From Sulfidibacter corallicola (lineage in GTDB: Bacteria; Acidobacteriota; Holophagae; Acanthopleuribacterales; Acanthopleuribacteraceae): 64,000 nt of DNA. The stretch covers positions 9,108,256-9,172,255 of the forward strand of contig NZ_CP071793.1 of the NCBI RefSeq assembly GCF_017498545.1, in the 5' to 3' direction. Positions 10,001-17,608 of this stretch are shown here, piece by piece (the first letter of the stretch is position 1; the number at the start of each line of letters is the position of its first letter). A program made the translations under genes and the position numbers. The notes beneath the pieces were generated by a model. That model saw nothing but the letters and a program-made list of their open reading frames with translations, searched no databases and was not told the origin of the DNA.

Positions 10001-10782
10001 AAATAGAACACTTCGTCCTGAATGGCGTGCTGAACGGCGGGTTCACCGCCCGCTACCGGTATGTCTACGTCCACCCGCAACAGGTTGTCGGAAGGGTCGA
10101 AGGTGAAGGTAACGTCGGCCTGATCCGCTTCCACGGAAAACGCGATGTTGTCGCCACCGGGCTGACCGTCGGCGCCGTAGTTGACGTCCCAACTCTCGTC
10201 GATCGTCGCCTTGCACTGGTAATCGCCTCGCGGCAGGGTCACATCCAATCGGTAGATGCCGTCGCCGTCGGGGTCCTGGAGCCACGAGCCCAGGCAGGAG
10301 GGATCCCAATCGGCACCACAACCCAACTCGGATTGAAAGTCTCCCGCGGCAGTGACAATCAGGTCGTTGTGGTTGTCGGTCACCCAGTGGCTGCGATGGT
10401 CGTAGTAGAACTTGACCGCGGTTTCTTCGGTCAGGTTCAGGATAATGTCGGAGCCGCCTGCAGTGGCATCCGCTCCGTAATTTTCGTCCCAGGTCCCGTT
10501 CAGGGCCGCCTTGTAGGCGTACTCGCCCGCGGGAACCGTCCAGGTCGCCTGCCAGACGTCGTCTTCGTCGTCCAGGGTGAGAAAGGTCGTACTGCATTCG
10601 GGTTGCCAATCACCGGGACAACCCAGTTGAGCCTGTAGAGATCCGGCGATCGTGACGGTATCGGGATTGTCCTTGCGAATCGAATCGTGAGAGGCGGAAG
10701 GGGGTGTGCCGGCAAAGGCAGAGCAAAGCCATAAGGCCAAAAGCATCAATGCCGACCATCGAGGCGGCGTTGCAGAAAGCAT
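4015..10782 (-). CDS. Secreted amylopullulanase: alpha-amylase fused to pullulanase
   Basis: 2255 residues. ATG 10780-10782 follows AAGGAG and begins a signal peptide (about 1-25); a longer in-frame start is not used. Domain order: two X25-type starch-binding modules (about 40-130 and 140-235); a GH13 alpha-amylase (about 250-820) with D522 (DGFRLD), E556 (FGEVF) and D627 (SNHDS); an Ig-like linker; three CBM41/PUD modules, each with a GDYG...WGLH(L/V)W pattern (about 930-1270); a pullulanase N-domain; and a second GH13 domain with NWGYDP at 1642, D1760 (DAFRFD), E1797 (YGEGW) and D1928 (SKHDN). Both catalytic sets are intact, so one exported chain should cut alpha-1,4 and alpha-1,6 bonds of starch, glycogen or pullulan. 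The last 80 residues are helical and resemble a FIMAH domain. It is a single gene with its own terminator. Confidence 0.95.
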   Translation of the reverse strand: MLSATPPRWSALMLLALWLCSAFAGTPPSASHDSIRKDNPDTVTIAGSLQAQLGCPGDWQPECSTTFLTLDDEDDVWQATWTVPAGEYAYKAALNGTWDENYGADATAGGSDIILNLTEETAVKFYYDHRSHWVTDNHNDLIVTAAGDFQSELGCGADWDPSCLGSWLQDPDGDGIYRLDVTLPRGDYQCKATIDESWDVNYGADGQPGGDNIAFSVEADQADVTFTFDPSDNLLRVDVDIPVAGGEPAVQHAIQDEVFYFVLPDRFENGRVENDFGSDPGGDSDDDRIRHGFWPQEKGYFHGGDLVGLTNRLDYLQNLGVTAIWMTPVFRNRTVQSDTTSTLGFASGYHGYWIVDFLGVDPHLGSEAELRALIDAAHGRGMKIFFDLVVNHTADVIRYAEDGNAYRSKEDAPYRDAAGNAFDDRDYAGGEAFPELDPATSFPYTPTFPTEADANAKSPAWLNDPIYYHNRGNSTFVGENSLYGDFFGLDDLFTEHPDVVDGFIDICKHWIDEFGIDGFRLDTVKHVNIEFWQSFAPAVTAHAQSAGIADFFMFGEVFEFNPALIRNYTTAGRLPSALDFAFKGAAEGFAVHGAPTHDLRGFFEADDYYTDADSNVYQMATYLSNHDSGRLGFALRSQPTNDAERMSRFRLAHALMFFARGFPILYYGDEQGFVGGGGDKDSREDMLASQTADYNDNDLIGTDATTAQANFDQSHPLYQAIAELSATRAAESGLRRGFQITRYSQPQAGIFAFSRIDPETRVEYVVALNNGTAEASAQIATFSPATAFEAVLPAGGSALQANDAGQLDFSLAGLSYAVYRAAAPISVPAPSAPTFTNPTEGGSVDGLVEVAVSGNENTFGTLSFAVSVDGGDWQPIGTDTNPPYRVFFDTTEMASGTPLRFRAIFDDLAGQARATEVSAQVGSGSDSTPSFAIVHYQREDGDYGDHTTGDFNDFWGLHLWGDAIDPDEATEWPAPKPFLGESSYGRFAWIGLSGLPGAVNFIVHRGDTKDGTDADRAFDINEANQIWIRQDDGSHYFSQAAAEGAATIRYQRPDGDYGVGTEAYWGLHLWSEDGANAIDPAIETDWGAPRQPDGVDEFGAWWRLPLNPNDPAAASKPLKFIIHKPGGDDTGPDGDREPGGDRFFTPAETPAIWVLAQDETLYRERGAAENYATIHYHRPDGDYGDTDSDDFTQFWGLHVWNGAASPTGWTSPIKPAGRDGFGVYFRVPLQDGATELAYIIHRGDEKDPDADMFLDLRNVGYEVWQLSGADPEDPYLLPRRGAGPGGPNPGNINERRAYWVSRDQILWEGADDAGLIYTLHSDPDANLATSDSGVEGGTSVTLALDPNGADQAVREKFPHLADLPALRLPDLDRATLIELLRGQLAVGAVNGDGEANGATGLQIPGVLDDLFAAARDEALGIVWRDEVPTFRVWAPTAQHVELHLHQGAFTEDLGVREMTFDPETGIWEATGSPDMRGTYYVYNTRVYMPGLGLLTHRVTDPYSLGLAMGSERSLIVDMHDPATQPADWDVLAKPALAAFEDITIYELHLRDFSITDTTVPSEWRGRYKAFSASGSNGMNHLRSLAASGLTHLHLLPVFDIATIIEDAGQRIEPDFDELADLPANSDMQQDIVSATSDADGFNWGYDPWHYTVPEGSYATEPSGYGRIREFREMVAAVNKLGLRFVMDVVYNHTNASGASSRSVLDRLVPGYYHRLDESGNVTNSTCCDNTAAEHTMMEKLMVDSLVVWARDYKVDAFRFDLMGHHMKRNMLVVREALDALTLAEDGVDGKGIYLYGEGWNFGEVVNGARGENATQLNMAGTGIGTFSDRLRDAVRGGGPFDNGPDLARQGFANGLHTDPNHLPQGDTLATLLLLSDQIRVGLAGNLANYQFEDRTGTPVTGAQVPYGDQPAGYTLDPQEVITYISKHDNQTLYDINVYGLPLETAMADRVRAQMLGLSLVTLGQGVPFYHAGVDMLRSKSLDRDSFNSGDWFNRLDFSYETNNFGVGLPVAEKNFDNWDLMAPLLANPELVPSGDHIVKSAALFRELLRIRYSSELFRLRTAADVQDRLRFHNTGPDQIPGVIVMTVEDLEEADLDSRYDAVAVVFNGTPNQIDFQADWFAGRTMALHPVQASSIDPVVRDAGFDGESGTLTVPGRTVAVYVEPADAADDVLLIGIEELIGVVTVHINDGTLGPLIGTRLLTLLNSARLFAISDQDDFARIMLRVTRWWVLRGDVPPEVADALLAMIEPLLNSGD

Positions 10783-11028
10783 GTTGTCTCCTTGAATAAA
10801 GGGCGGGTGCACGATGAAAAGAAAACCGATGCGGCAACCAAAAATCGCACGAGAAACACCGCATGGGTTCGATGAATGCCAGCGAACACGACCCAAGGAC
10901 GGTCGAAAAACCAAAGGATTCCATACGAATCGCAGTGGACGAAAATGGATTAATACGAATCTCGCCGGAAATTAAAACCCGAGAAAGGTAGCGGTCACAA
11001 GTTTTTTTAAAAATGTAGGGGGCCGGAA

Positions 11029-11063
11029 TTGACAAGCACCCGAACTTAGTGTACTTTTTACAC
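11029..11063 (+). promoter_or_regulatory. pncB promoter with a palindromic operator over the -10 box
   Basis: TTGACA (11029-11034) lies 17 bp from TACTTT (11052-11057), a good sigma-70 layout. The perfect inverted repeat GTGTA-CTTTT-TACAC (11049-11063) covers the -10 box and ends four bases before the Shine-Dalgarno AAGGAGG (11067-11073). Repressor binding here would block initiation. The NUDIX/NrtR-like product encoded downstream is the natural candidate. Promoter and palindrome are seen; the regulator is inferred. Confidence 0.6.
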
Positions 11064-11078
11064 CACAAGGAGGCGCCC

Positions 11079-12545
11079 ATGTCCGTTCCGTCTAACCTCG
11101 CCATGCTCACCGACCTATATCAACTCACCATGGCGGCCGGCTACTGGAAGCACGGCCGCGCGGATTCCGAGGCCGTCTTCAATCTTTTTTTCCGGAAACC
11201 GCCCTTCGGTGGGGGCTACGCGGTGTTCTGCGGACTGACGGAAGTGATCGAATTCCTACAATCCTACCGCTTCGGTGACGAGGAGGTCGCCTACCTCGCC
11301 ACGCTGCGGGGCCACGACGGCAAAGCACTTTTCCCGCGCGCGTTTCTGGACTATTTAGCCGGGCTCGAACTGACCTGCGAGGTGGCGGCCCCACCGGAGG
11401 GCACGGTGGTATTCGCCAACCAACCCCTGATCCGGTTGCGCGGTCCCCTGCTCCAATGCCAGCTCCTGGAAACCACGCTCCTGAACCTGATCAATTTCCC
11501 GACTCTGGTGGCCACCAAGGCGGCCCGCGTGGCCCAAGCGGCCCAGGGCGACCCCGTCCTGGAATTCGGACTGCGTCGGGCCCAGGGCATCGACGGCGGC
11601 ATCACCGCCAGTCGCGCCGCCTACGTCGGCGGCTGCGCTGCCACATCCAACGTCTTGGCCGGCCAGCGCTACGGCATTCCCGTGAAGGGCACCCACGCCC
11701 ACAGTTGGGTCATGTCTTACGAGGACGAGCTCCAATCATTCGAGGCCTATGCGGCGGCCATGCCCAACAACTGCATTTTGCTGGTGGACACCTACGACAC
11801 CCTGGAGGGCGTGCGGCACGCGATCGAGGTAGGACGCCGGCTGCGCGGCCAGGGTCAGGAACTCATGGGGATCCGTCTCGATTCGGGCGATTTATGTGCC
11901 CTGAGCAAAAAAGCGCGCGGCCTGTTGGATGCAGCCGGTTTCCACGATACCCGCATCGTCGCCAGCAACGACCTGGACGAATTCGCGATCAGCCAGCTCA
12001 AACGCGACGGCGCCGCCATCGACGTCTGGGGTGTCGGCACCAAGCTGGCCACCGCCTACGACCAGCCCGCGCTGGGCGGGGTCTACAAGTTGACCGCCTT
12101 GCGCGAGCACGGCGACGCCTGGCGCTACAAGTTGAAACTGTCCGAGCAGGAAATCAAGATCTCCCTCCCGGGCATCCTGCAAGTGCGCCGTTTCGAACAG
12201 GACGGCCGCTACATCGGCGACATGATCTACGAAGAAACCCTCAGCCGCCCGGAACGGCGCGAAATGGTGCCCTACCGAGGGGGCGAGGCCTGGACGATTC
12301 CCGCTTCGGCCACCAGCCAGGACCTGTTACAGCCGGTGTTCCGCGACGGTTCGGTGTTGGTGCCGCCCGAGTCGGTGCATCGCGTCCGGGCCCGCGCCGG
12401 CGAGCAACTGGCCATGCTTCCCGAAGGGGTGCGCGCCATGATTCAGCCGGATCCCTACCCCTGCGGCGTGGAATCCGAGCTGTTCCGATTGAAAACCAGC
12501 CTGATAAAAGAGTTACGGGAGTCGACCGAAACCACTACGGCGTGA
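11079..12545 (+). CDS. pncB: Nicotinate phosphoribosyltransferase
   Basis: 488 residues, within the family range. It makes nicotinate mononucleotide from nicotinate and PRPP with ATP, the entry step of NAD salvage by the Preiss-Handler route. The N-terminus LTDLYQLTMAAGYW and the motifs GTHAHSWVMS (the family's phosphorylated His), DTYDTLEGV, RLDSGDL, SNDLDE and GVGTKL are all present. The ATG at 11079 has AAGGAGG five bases upstream and begins just before the conserved region. It is divergent from the amylopullulanase gene and 214 bp upstream of a NUDIX/NrtR-type gene on the same strand, which suggests co-regulation of NAD metabolism. Confidence 0.95.
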   Translation: MSVPSNLAMLTDLYQLTMAAGYWKHGRADSEAVFNLFFRKPPFGGGYAVFCGLTEVIEFLQSYRFGDEEVAYLATLRGHDGKALFPRAFLDYLAGLELTCEVAAPPEGTVVFANQPLIRLRGPLLQCQLLETTLLNLINFPTLVATKAARVAQAAQGDPVLEFGLRRAQGIDGGITASRAAYVGGCAATSNVLAGQRYGIPVKGTHAHSWVMSYEDELQSFEAYAAAMPNNCILLVDTYDTLEGVRHAIEVGRRLRGQGQELMGIRLDSGDLCALSKKARGLLDAAGFHDTRIVASNDLDEFAISQLKRDGAAIDVWGVGTKLATAYDQPALGGVYKLTALREHGDAWRYKLKLSEQEIKISLPGILQVRRFEQDGRYIGDMIYEETLSRPERREMVPYRGGEAWTIPASATSQDLLQPVFRDGSVLVPPESVHRVRARAGEQLAMLPEGVRAMIQPDPYPCGVESELFRLKTSLIKELRESTETTTA

Positions 12546-12759
12546 CACAATAGGGACCAAGATGAGCGATCGTACATCGGGCGCACGATTTCCACGATTG
12601 GAGGTTGGGGCGCCCTGTCCTGCTGATGGTCCTCACCCCGAGACCCGGAATTTGGTGGCCGATCGCTTTTTGTTAAAACACCGGCTGGCGCATTTCCTCG
12701 ATGACCGCAGGCGCGGAACCCGATCCAAGGCCGCTCTCGCGACATCGGAAAGGATTCAA

Positions 12760-13449
12760 ATGGCATTCACCTATCATTATCCTCGACCCTCCGTCACCGT
12801 CGACTGCGTGGTTTTCGGCTTCGACGAGGGTGACCTGAAGATCCTGCTCATCCAACGCAGACTGGATCCCTTCAAAGATTATTGGGCCCTTCCCGGCGGA
12901 TTCGTGAAAATGGAGGAATCGCTGGAGGAGGCCGCACGCCGCGAGCTGGAAGAAGAGACCGGGATCCACAACCTGTATTTGGAGCAGTTGTATACCTATG
13001 GTGCGGTCGATCGCGATCCGCGCACGCGCGTGATTTCGGTCGCTTATTACGCGCTTGTCAAGTTGAGCTGTTACGGCATTCGCGCCTCGGGAGACGCCGC
13101 CAATACGGCCTGGTTCTCGGTTCGCGAGCGTCCGGAACTGGCCTTCGATCACGCACAGATCCTGGAAACCGCCCTGGCCCGGCTCAAAGGCAAGGTGCGC
13201 TATCAGCCGATCGGCTTCGAGTTGTTGCCGGAACAGTTCAAGCTGACCCAGCTTCAACACTTATATGAGGTCATCCTGGAAAAACAGCTCGACAAACGCA
13301 ATTTCCGCAAAAAAATCCAGGGAATGGGCCTGTTGATCGACACGGGTGAATTCGAACAACAGGTGGCGCACCGGGCTGCCAAGCTCTACCGCTTCGATCG
13401 GGAAAAATACGATCAGTTGGTTCAGCGCGGCTTCAATTTCGAGGTGTAA
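12760..13449 (+). CDS. NUDIX protein with NrtR-type C-terminal winged helix
   Basis: 229 residues. The N-terminal NUDIX domain has a complete box (GG, then E, then RRELEEETGI, about residues 46-68), so hydrolysis of an ADP-ribose-like substrate is possible. The C-terminal 80 residues, including LTQLQHLYEVIL and LDKRNFRKKIQGMGLL, match the DNA-binding winged helix of NrtR, the ADP-ribose-sensing repressor of NAD genes. Position behind pncB supports a repressor role, but NrtR proteins usually lose the catalytic box, so a bifunctional or purely enzymatic protein is also possible. I chose ATG 12760 (GGAAAGGA upstream; family-like start AFTYHYPRPSVTVD). An upstream in-frame ATG at 12562 would add 66 residues with no family resemblance. 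Confidence 0.85.
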   Translation: MAFTYHYPRPSVTVDCVVFGFDEGDLKILLIQRRLDPFKDYWALPGGFVKMEESLEEAARRELEEETGIHNLYLEQLYTYGAVDRDPRTRVISVAYYALVKLSCYGIRASGDAANTAWFSVRERPELAFDHAQILETALARLKGKVRYQPIGFELLPEQFKLTQLQHLYEVILEKQLDKRNFRKKIQGMGLLIDTGEFEQQVAHRAAKLYRFDREKYDQLVQRGFNFEV

Positions 13450-13470
13450 TGGCGCCGTCACGGTAGGGCC

Positions 13471-13487
13471 GAGCGCGGAACGCGCTC
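13471..13487. terminator. Possible hairpin between convergent genes
   Basis: Perfect 7-bp stem GAGCGCG with loop GAA, between the stop of the NUDIX gene and the stop of the opposing small membrane-protein gene. There is no T-tract on either side, so the terminator role is only suggested by position. Confidence 0.3.
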
Positions 13488-13499
13488 GCATCCGACTCC

Positions 13500-13688
13500 T
13501 CAATCGTCATCGTCGAGCGCCAGATCCAAGAGATCCTCTCCATCCACCATCCAGCCGTAGGTGTAGGTCAAGAGGTAGACGCCGATAAAAATGGCGATCA
13601 GCAGGCCCATGCCCAATTCCTCGAACAGCACCGATACGACGAAGGCCACCACGCCGGCCACGATAAAGCGAATCAACTGTTTGATCAT
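13500..13688 (-). CDS. Small membrane protein, 62 aa
   Basis: The product is almost entirely hydrophobic: one or two membrane segments (about residues 5-23 and 27-46) followed by an acidic tail ending in DLALDDDD. ATG 13686-13688 has GGGAGGG just upstream. The gene converges on the NUDIX gene with a 50-bp gap. No family is recognised. Length, hydrophobicity and ribosome site support a real gene; function is unknown. Confidence 0.6.
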   Translation of the reverse strand: MIKQLIRFIVAGVVAFVVSVLFEELGMGLLIAIFIGVYLLTYTYGWMVDGEDLLDLALDDDD

Positions 13689-13841
13689 GCGAACCCTCCC
13701 GTTCAGGTCGTTTTCGTTTGGTTACGCAAAAGCGGGCGCGGAACTCGTGGGAAAGAGGCCTCCGAGAGAGGCGTCGTCACATTCATCTCTGGTGGGAATT
13801 TCTTCGTAGATGCAGGGCAACACCTACATAACTTCTTTTAA

Positions 13842-13870
13842 ACCACAGAGTTCACTGAGTTCACCGAGGC
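13842..13870. repeat. CACAGAG-type 9-bp periodic repeat
   Basis: Three near-copies of a 9-bp unit (CCACAGAGT, TCACTGAGT, TCACCGAGG) lie side by side. The rest of the gap 13689-14867 shows no gene. It holds this block, the inverted repeat at 14042-14182 and hairpin elements at 14475, 14572 and 14666. Confidence 0.6.
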
Positions 13871-14041
13871 AGGCACGAAGCAACCAAAAAGCACAAACAA
13901 ATCGCATTATCCAAAATAACACCTTAAATACCTTTGTCCACGTCCGCCGTCTTCCATACAGGTAAAACCCGTTAAACGGTTTTTGATCACATGCTTGAAT
14001 TGGTGAGTCATTGGCGTAGTTTCTTGGAAAAGGGCCATTTT

Positions 14042-14182
14042 GCCCACGAATCTCACGAATGGACACGAATCAAAGCATGTCCAGGGAATCGTCCACGCCG
14101 TACCGCCGGTCTTTCAAAAAATCGGGAACAGGGGATCCAAGAATGTTCCTTTAATTCGTGTCAATCGGTGTGATTCGTGGGC
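14042..14182. repeat. Inverted pair of CACGAAT-type repeats
   Basis: A 33-base arm (14042-14074) reappears in inverted orientation at 14150-14182 with 28 of 33 positions matching. Each arm is itself built from CACGAAT-like words spaced about 9-11 bp apart. The 75 bp between the arms holds no gene. Similar single arms occur near 17421 and 21261-21890. Confidence 0.65.
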
Positions 14183-14474
14183 AGACTTTTTAGCCAAAAA
14201 TGAGCCAGGAAGAGGCGGTTTCTTGTAAGTTCCCAAAGGACAACCAGGACAGCGCGGGGCAAAAGTATAATATTTACATATACTTAAACAACGACACCTC
14301 AATCAAGTAACCACGAACTCACTTGAAAGATGGTGTGTTGGGTCCAACTGCTCTCCGCGATCACGGTGAGCTCTTATGTAACAAACTCTGTAAAGCTCGA
14401 AGATAACGCTAAAAATATCTGTTGGAACAAGCTGCGTTTGGAGCGCCCGAATGCGGAGAGATTCGTCGTGCCAG

Positions 14475-14497
14475 GTAGGTTCATCCGCCGGATGAAC
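14475..14497 (+). repeat. GTAG-headed hairpin (REP-like), stem GTTCATCC
   Basis: GTAG followed by GTTCATCC-GCC-GGATGAAC, a perfect 8-bp stem with the same loop as the elements at 2865 and 3128 but a different stem. The flanks CCAG before and CGAAG after are shared with the other copies. Confidence 0.7.
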
Positions 14498-14571
14498 TAG
14501 TCGAAGGTATCCAGGCGAGGAGTTCCAACATATTTTCGAGGGTCGGCGCGATCCTAAGTCGGCTTCAAAAT

Positions 14572-14594
14572 GTGCGCCGGGCCGGCGCACCTAC
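14572..14594 (-). repeat. GTAG-headed hairpin (REP-like), stem GTGCGCCG
   Basis: On the minus strand: GTAG, then GTGCGCCG-GCC-CGGCGCAC, a perfect 8-bp stem. The flank resembles that of the array at 3497 (CTACCGGGCAC on the plus strand). A further 8-bp hairpin at 14666-14684 (CCCAGGCC, loop CCC) lacks the GTAG head and may be a diverged member. Confidence 0.7.
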
Positions 14595-14867
14595 CGGGCA
14601 CGACGCCCCTTTCGTAGATGCGGGCACACCTATGCGATTCGCTTCGATTAGTTTCTGACCTGAAACCCAGGCCCCCGGCCTGGGCAACGACTCTGTGGTA
14701 AAAACAAATCCAACCATTAACATCCCTGCCTCCACAAAGAAATCCTCTCCCTCGCCTCCACTCCATTCTCACTGAATTCTTTAATGGGATTTGGGTCGTC
14801 GGCGGTTAAGATGGGCCGACCTCTATCGATCGAAACCCGGTCCGAACCAAGACGAGGAGGTTCCGTC

Positions 14868-16445
14868 GTGACCACCCCGGAAGAGGCGCGTCAAGCCCCC
14901 CTGATCGAGGCCATGCACCATGGCGCATTCTATCCCCACGAGGTGGACGCCCCGGTCGAGGTCGTGCGCACGCACATCTCCCACGTTTTCCTCGCCGGCG
15001 CCTATGCCTACAAGCTGAAGCGCCCCCTGAATCTCGGTTTCCTGGACTACACCACGCTGGCCAAGCGCAAATCGTACTGCCAGGCCGAGTTGGACCTGAA
15101 TCGCCGCTACGCACCGCAACTGTACCGCGAGGTACGACCCATCGGGCGCCGCGCGGCCGGGTACGTCATGGGATCCGAACAGGATGTGGTGGACTACGTG
15201 GTGTGCATGCGCCGTTTCGACGAAGCGGATGTGTTCAGCCGCATGTTCGCGGACGGTCGACTCGAGTCCGAGCACCTGCGTCGGCTGGCGGTACGCCTAG
15301 CCGATATCCACGCCCAAGCCCCGCGCGGCCCACACATCACGCGGTTCGGCTCACTCGGGGCAGTGCGCAAAGTGGTCGAAGACAACTATCGCGAAACGGC
15401 CGCGTTCGTGGGCTGCCTGCAGACCGAAAAGCAATTGAACGAAACGCGGGCCTATACCGATCGCCTGTTCTCCGAGCATGCCGACTGGTTTCTCGCCCGC
15501 TGTGACGGCGGCTTCATTCGCGAATGCCACGGGGATCTCCACCTGAACAACGTATGCTGGTTCGAGGGCGACCCCTGCCCTTTCGACTGCATCGAGTTCA
15601 ACGAAGCATTTCGCTTTATCGACGTACTTTACGACGTCGCATTTATGGTCATGGATTTGGTCTACCGCGATCGCCTCGACCTCGCCTTCGGGTTCCTCAA
15701 CACCTACCTGGAACGGACCGGCGATTACGCGGGCGCCCGCCTGATCCCGTTCTACGTGTCCCTGCGCGCCTACGTGCGTGCCAAGGTCTACTCGCTGATG
15801 AGCCTCGACGAAGCACTGGGCTCCGAAGCACGCCACAAGCTCGAAACAAAGGCGGCCGGATTCTATCGGCTGGCCTGGCGCTTCGCCCAACCGCGGCACC
15901 TGGGCATGGTGGCCGTGGCCGGATTCTCGGGTGCCGGTAAATCGACGGTGGCCGCCTACGCCGCCGGCTTGCTCGGCGCAATCCATCTCCGCTCGGATGC
16001 CCTGCGCAAACACCTGGGCGATCAGCCGCTCGACAGCCAGGGAGATGCCGATCTCTACGATCCCGAACACACCCGCAGGACCTACGCCGAACTCATCGAG
16101 CAGGCGGTGGCCCTGGCGCGAACCGGCATGCCCGTGATCGTGGATGCCAAGTTCGACCGCCAGACCTGGCGAGCCCAGCTTCTGCAGGCGGCGAACGAAG
16201 CCCAATTGAGCCTCCATTTCTGTTGGTGCAGGGCCGACGAACCCATCCTGCGTCATCGGTTGACCCATCGAATCGGGGATGTGTCCGATGCCACCGCCGA
16301 CCTACTCCCACACCAATTCGCGCAGTGGCAAGGGTTCGAAGCGGACGAGCCCGTGTTCGAACTCGACACCGATGGCGATTGGCAACACCGCCTGCGCGAG
16401 GCCCTGGCGCAGGTTCTTCCGAGCGTCCCCGCCGGGTTCCTCTAA
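14868..16445 (+). CDS. Fusion of aminoglycoside-phosphotransferase-like kinase and P-loop kinase domain
   Basis: 525 residues. The N-terminal half (about 1-330) is an APH-like fold with the catalytic loop HGDLHLNN. The C-terminal half (from about 345) is a P-loop kinase with Walker A GFSGAGKST and a later VIVDAKF strand. This two-domain protein is a widespread family usually annotated as bifunctional aminoglycoside phosphotransferase/ATP-binding protein; its true substrate is not known to me and resistance should not be assumed. I chose GTG 14868 because AGGAGG lies seven bases upstream and the family match begins there. An ATG at 14784 in the same frame would add 28 unrelated residues. Confidence 0.85.
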   Translation: MTTPEEARQAPLIEAMHHGAFYPHEVDAPVEVVRTHISHVFLAGAYAYKLKRPLNLGFLDYTTLAKRKSYCQAELDLNRRYAPQLYREVRPIGRRAAGYVMGSEQDVVDYVVCMRRFDEADVFSRMFADGRLESEHLRRLAVRLADIHAQAPRGPHITRFGSLGAVRKVVEDNYRETAAFVGCLQTEKQLNETRAYTDRLFSEHADWFLARCDGGFIRECHGDLHLNNVCWFEGDPCPFDCIEFNEAFRFIDVLYDVAFMVMDLVYRDRLDLAFGFLNTYLERTGDYAGARLIPFYVSLRAYVRAKVYSLMSLDEALGSEARHKLETKAAGFYRLAWRFAQPRHLGMVAVAGFSGAGKSTVAAYAAGLLGAIHLRSDALRKHLGDQPLDSQGDADLYDPEHTRRTYAELIEQAVALARTGMPVIVDAKFDRQTWRAQLLQAANEAQLSLHFCWCRADEPILRHRLTHRIGDVSDATADLLPHQFAQWQGFEADEPVFELDTDGDWQHRLREALAQVLPSVPAGFL

Positions 16446-16712
16446 AGCTTTGCAAAAAAACGTGAAAAAACTCCCCTACCCTTTTGCAAAACCGCCTAGA
16501 ATGGAGGGCGCAGCGAGGCGACATGCCGTTCTTCCTCGCGACTGCATGTGAGCTGTCCACCCCGGAGCGGAGCCGCCTCCGACACTCGGGATTTGCGGAT
16601 CTGGTGGGCACCCACTTCGGGTTTTCGGTACCACGGCACTTTTTCAGCTTCGAATCCTGGCATCGCCTTGCCGAAATCAGGAAACATTTTCGAATCAGGT
16701 TTTTCGAGATAC

Positions 16713-17321
16713 ATGGCGCATCCTCAACAAGGCTCACGATTTTGGTTGGCCGTTCGTCGTTTGATCGGCAAGACCTACATGAAACTTCTCGGTTTCAAGG
16801 CGGTGGGTGAGATTCCCACGGAAGCCAAGGTCATCACTTTGGCCGTGCCACACACCACCAACTGGGACCTGCCGAACATGCTCTTCTACTGCTTTTCCAC
16901 AGATCAGCGCATCTCCTTCATGATGAAGGCCTCGGTGTTTCGCTGGCCGTTCGGCGGCTTTTTCCGTGCAATGGGTGGCATTCCCATCGATCGATCGAAG
17001 AAGAACGACACGGTCGCCCAGATGGTCAAGGCCTTCGAGGAAAGCGACTACCTGAACGTGGTCATCCCGCCGGAGGGAACACGCGGCCGCAGAGATTACT
17101 GGAAAACCGGCTTCTACTACATCGCTCTCGAGGCCAACATACCGATCGTCTTGGGGTTTTTGGACTACGCACGCAAGGAAGTGGGTTACGGCCCGGTGCT
17201 CCACCCAACCGGTGACATCGAAAAGGACTTCGAGAAAATCGCGGCCTACTACAAGGAGCGCGGCGTTCAAGGCAAATACCCGAAGAACCAGAGCGAGATC
17301 CGACCCAGGCCCCGCGATTGA
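16713..17321 (+). CDS. 1-acyl-glycerol-3-phosphate acyltransferase family protein (PlsC-like)
   Basis: 202 residues. The acyltransferase motif HTTNWD (the HX4D pair) is at about residue 44, and PPEGTRGR (the EGTR motif) at about 124. Such enzymes move an acyl chain to a lysophospholipid or related acceptor at the inner membrane. The protein is shorter than classical PlsC and belongs to the small COG0204-type group, so the exact acceptor is open. The frame is open from 16548, but the match begins at ATG 16713. The ribosome site there is weak (CGAGAT). It follows the kinase fusion gene on the same strand after a 267-bp gap. Confidence 0.85.
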   Translation: MAHPQQGSRFWLAVRRLIGKTYMKLLGFKAVGEIPTEAKVITLAVPHTTNWDLPNMLFYCFSTDQRISFMMKASVFRWPFGGFFRAMGGIPIDRSKKNDTVAQMVKAFEESDYLNVVIPPEGTRGRRDYWKTGFYYIALEANIPIVLGFLDYARKEVGYGPVLHPTGDIEKDFEKIAAYYKERGVQGKYPKNQSEIRPRPRD

Positions 17322-17420
17322 CCCCATTTGGGACTCAGATCTTCCACGAATGACGTGGCTCCGGATCTCCCGAAAACCCAGGTAGGCTGTCGTGGAACCT
17401 TCGGTGGGTGAAACCCATTT

Positions 17421-17449
17421 GTCCACGAATCACCCGGATGCACACGAAT
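17421..17449. repeat. CACGAAT-type intergenic repeat
   Basis: Starts GTCCACGAAT and ends CACACGAAT, the same word pattern as 14042 and 21511. The remainder of the gap 17322-17841 shows no gene. Confidence 0.6.
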
Positions 17450-17579
17450 AGACCTAATTCCGGGATGCCAGAGTCCAGAACGGTGAACTCGGACTTGGCT
17501 GTCCCTACATTTTTTTTGAATCCTAGATTTTGGTTCGGGTGCCTGCACTGGGTCTGAGCGAAACCTGGCTCCCGCTCGG

Positions 17580-17608
17580 GTGAATTCGGGGACCGTGAAT
17601 TCGGGGAC
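17580..17608. repeat. Tandem 15-bp repeat
   Basis: GTGAATTCGGGGACC occurs at 17580-17594 and again, one base short of a full match, from 17595. It lies in a gene-free stretch. Confidence 0.6.

Noticed and set aside
12562..12759. 66-residue N-terminal extension of the NUDIX protein
   Set aside because: No resemblance to the family and weaker ribosome site than ATG 12760, although it cannot be fully excluded.
13824..14783. Several short frames (60-95 codons) in the repeat-rich gap
   Set aside because: All run through the CACGAAT and hairpin repeats, lack ribosome sites and show no protein-like composition.
14868..16445. Aminoglycoside resistance gene
   Set aside because: The APH-like domain belongs to a general kinase-like/P-loop fusion family; nothing in the sequence or context indicates antibiotic modification.
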